A DNA stretch of 6,942 nt, from positions 1 through 6,942 of the forward strand of contig DEFH01000012.1 in assembly GCA_002350705.1 (NCBI GenBank), given 5' to 3'. Source of the DNA: Ruminococcaceae bacterium UBA2857. GTDB taxonomy: Bacteria > Bacillota > Clostridia > Oscillospirales > Acutalibacteraceae. The position numbers were made by a program, and so were the translations under genes. Below the pieces are notes generated by a model. It was given only the letters and a program-made list of their open reading frames with translations, was not told the DNA's origin and did no database searches. The first letter of the stretch is position 1. Every line of letters starts with the position of its first letter. This document shows positions 5,668 through 6,942 of this stretch, piece after piece.

Positions 5668-6609
5668 TTGAGTGAAATAGATCAGCTTCGTGAGTTACTT
5701 CACCAAAAGGCAGACATTCAGGCACGTATAAAACTTATTCCTTACGATGGAGCTCCGGAAATCAAAACACAAGGAGACAAGCAGTATTTGTATGTTCGCA
5801 AGCGAATTGGCGGTAGGAACACATCTACCTATGTCGATTTATATTCCGAAACTCTATATCAGCTTTTACTAAAAAATGCTCGTGAAAGGCGTGAATTAGA
5901 GAAAACACTCCGGCAAATAGACCGCAAATTACTACAGCTGGGATATACAGAAGAAGATCTTGACCCACAAGTACAGAAAAATCTTGATTTTGCCCGTATC
6001 AATATGAAAAGTAATATTTACGATCAGGCTATTCTTGAAGGTGTGGCAACTTCTTTTCCTCAAACAGAGGAAATTATCGATAATGGAATAGTAAACGGGA
6101 TGAGTGCCGATGATGTACAAAAGATATTGAATCTAAAACATGCTTGGGAATTTATACTTGATAAAGACGTTATCCAAAGCAAAAGTGATTATTACCTGTT
6201 ATGTTACATTGCAAAGCAGGTCAATGAAGGTTTTTTTACTGACGGAGGACGTATCAGGGGTGTTCCGGTTACAATTGGAGGGTGTTCTTATGTGCCACCA
6301 TTGCCTATTGAGATGGACGTAAAGGACAAAATTAGCGAGATTGTTAATCAAACAGAAGAAAATGCAGTTGACACAGCAATCAGACTTTGCCTTTACTGTA
6401 TGAGGACACAGATATTTCTTGACGGTAATAAACGATCAGCTGTAATTTTTGCTAATCATTACCTGATTTCCAAAGGAAAGGGAATAATTATTACTCCTGA
6501 AAAATCTGTATCGGATTTTAAAAGACTTCTTGTGAAGTATTATGAGAGCAATGATATGAATGAAATTTCGGCTTTTATGAAAAAAGAATGTTGGAAAAAC
6601 TTTGAATAG
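5668..6609 (+). CDS. Fic-domain protein with glutamine in place of the catalytic histidine
   Basis: The product has 313 residues from a TTG start at 5668, chosen because aaaggcgg (5653-5660) lies 7 bases ahead; an upstream in-frame TTG (5650) precedes that site. Residues 1-95 form a helical and beta-hairpin region (YLYVRKRIGGRNTSTYVDLYS at about 40-60, then a charged helix) of unknown role. A class II-like inhibitory segment appears at AILEGVATS (Glu124-Gly125), though the usual Ser/Thr four residues before the Glu is Gln. The target-binding flap is GGRIRGVPVTIGGCSYVPP (193-211). The core Fic motif is QIFLDGNKRSA: Phe250, Asp252, Gly253, Asn254, Lys255 and Arg256 are kept, but Gln248 replaces the histidine that normally activates the target hydroxyl. 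Canonical Fic enzymes transfer AMP or another phosphate-containing group to proteins. Activity here is uncertain, and a regulator or non-catalytic binder is possible. It ends six bases before a convergent gene. Confidence 0.85.
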   Translation: MSEIDQLRELLHQKADIQARIKLIPYDGAPEIKTQGDKQYLYVRKRIGGRNTSTYVDLYSETLYQLLLKNARERRELEKTLRQIDRKLLQLGYTEEDLDPQVQKNLDFARINMKSNIYDQAILEGVATSFPQTEEIIDNGIVNGMSADDVQKILNLKHAWEFILDKDVIQSKSDYYLLCYIAKQVNEGFFTDGGRIRGVPVTIGGCSYVPPLPIEMDVKDKISEIVNQTEENAVDTAIRLCLYCMRTQIFLDGNKRSAVIFANHYLISKGKGIIITPEKSVSDFKRLLVKYYESNDMNEISAFMKKECWKNFE

Positions 6610-6615
6610 GGAGCT

Positions 6616-6942
6616 TTACATACCATTTTTTCTCCCGAATAATTTTGAAAATATACTTTGTTTATGATTTGGCTGCTCTTGATGATCCAGAGCAGCTTCT
6701 TCTTTTGAATTAATTTGCTCTTTGAGCTGCCGTTGGATTGTCCCAGCGTGTAGTGCCTGCTCCGCTGTCAGAGCCACTGTTGCATCGTGCAGACTGTCAG
6801 TCAAAATGCGTATTTGTTCCTGATAAGCCGTGATCTGACCATCCTTAATGCTTAATTGCTCATTCAGAAGTGCTAATTGCTTCTGTAAGAGTTCAATTAG
6901 TGCTATTTGATTTTCAAGCTGCGATTTATCGCTTGCAGTTTG
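6616..6942 (-). CDS. C-terminal coiled coil of a gene running off the right edge (partial)
   Basis: The minus-strand frame is open from the window edge to TAA at 6618-6616, giving 108 residues without a start. The sequence is a glutamine- and leucine-rich heptad coiled coil (ENQIALIELLQKQLALLNEQ, then a KDGQI turn and further helix), then a segment ending ALHAGTIQ, and a basic phenylalanine tail (SIFSKLFGRKN). Such tails occur on plasmid- or transposon-borne DNA-binding proteins with an N-terminal helix-turn-helix (MerR-like or DUF536-like). That N-terminal part is outside the window, so the assignment is tentative. It converges on the Fic gene with a six-base gap and no clear terminator between them. 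Confidence 0.6.
   Translation of the reverse strand, partial: QTASDKSQLENQIALIELLQKQLALLNEQLSIKDGQITAYQEQIRILTDSLHDATVALTAEQALHAGTIQRQLKEQINSKEEAALDHQEQPNHKQSIFSKLFGRKNGM

Noticed and set aside
6609..6636. gggag/ctccc inverted repeat between the convergent genes
   Set aside because: The stem is only 5 bp with an 18-base loop and no following T-run, which is too weak to call a terminator.

Overview
The window looks like accessory DNA from a Gram-positive anaerobe of the gut Clostridia (a Ruminococcus-like member of the Oscillospiraceae is my best guess). The guess rests on Shine-Dalgarno-led genes, a TTG start, the style of the mobile-element sequence and the types of small accessory gene. 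It comes from reading alone, not from a database match. Base composition changes visibly: the left end is mixed, about 641-4340 is GC-richer, and everything right of about 4480 is AT-richer. This suggests a mosaic of at least two segments.

Layout. Bases 1-140 hold nested inverted repeats resembling the transfer origin of a mobilizable or conjugative element. On the minus strand, 361-543 is a small gene with a good ribosome binding site but a stop at codon 5, so it is probably broken. Bases 544-1085 have no gene but are full of short GC-rich hairpins and contain an 81-bp direct repeat. The main gene, 1086-4331 (+), encodes a 1081-residue protein of no named family that I recognise. It carries a GYSRGA nucleophile elbow and surrounding sequence resembling the DUF2235/Tle1-type alpha/beta hydrolases (lipase-like), followed by a long helical C-terminal half. 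It has no signal peptide or membrane segment. A second reading frame starts 16 bases downstream (4348) with its own ribosome binding site. Only about its first 45 codons look native, because it then runs into the antisense of a truncated type I methyltransferase gene (hsdM', minus strand, 4480-4998). The two genes were joined tail to tail by a rearrangement near 4480.

Right part. From 5000 to 5667 there is an hsdM promoter, a strong bidirectional terminator (5337-5374), a possible 41-codon cysteine-rich minus-strand gene (5430-5555), and a dense set of inverted repeats. A perfect 20-bp inverted repeat lies on the promoter of the next gene, a Fic-domain protein (5668-6609, +, TTG start) in which the usual catalytic histidine is glutamine. 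The last feature, 6616-6942 (-), is the C-terminal coiled coil of a gene that begins outside the window.

How they may work together. The hydrolase and its acidic downstream partner look like one operon, possibly an effector or toxin with an immunity or adaptor partner that has been cut short. That role is inference. The Fic gene appears to be a separately controlled unit, and the hsdM fragment is non-functional debris. The two most interesting items are the Tle1-like hydrolase in a Gram-positive context and the Fic gene with its elaborate palindromic control region.
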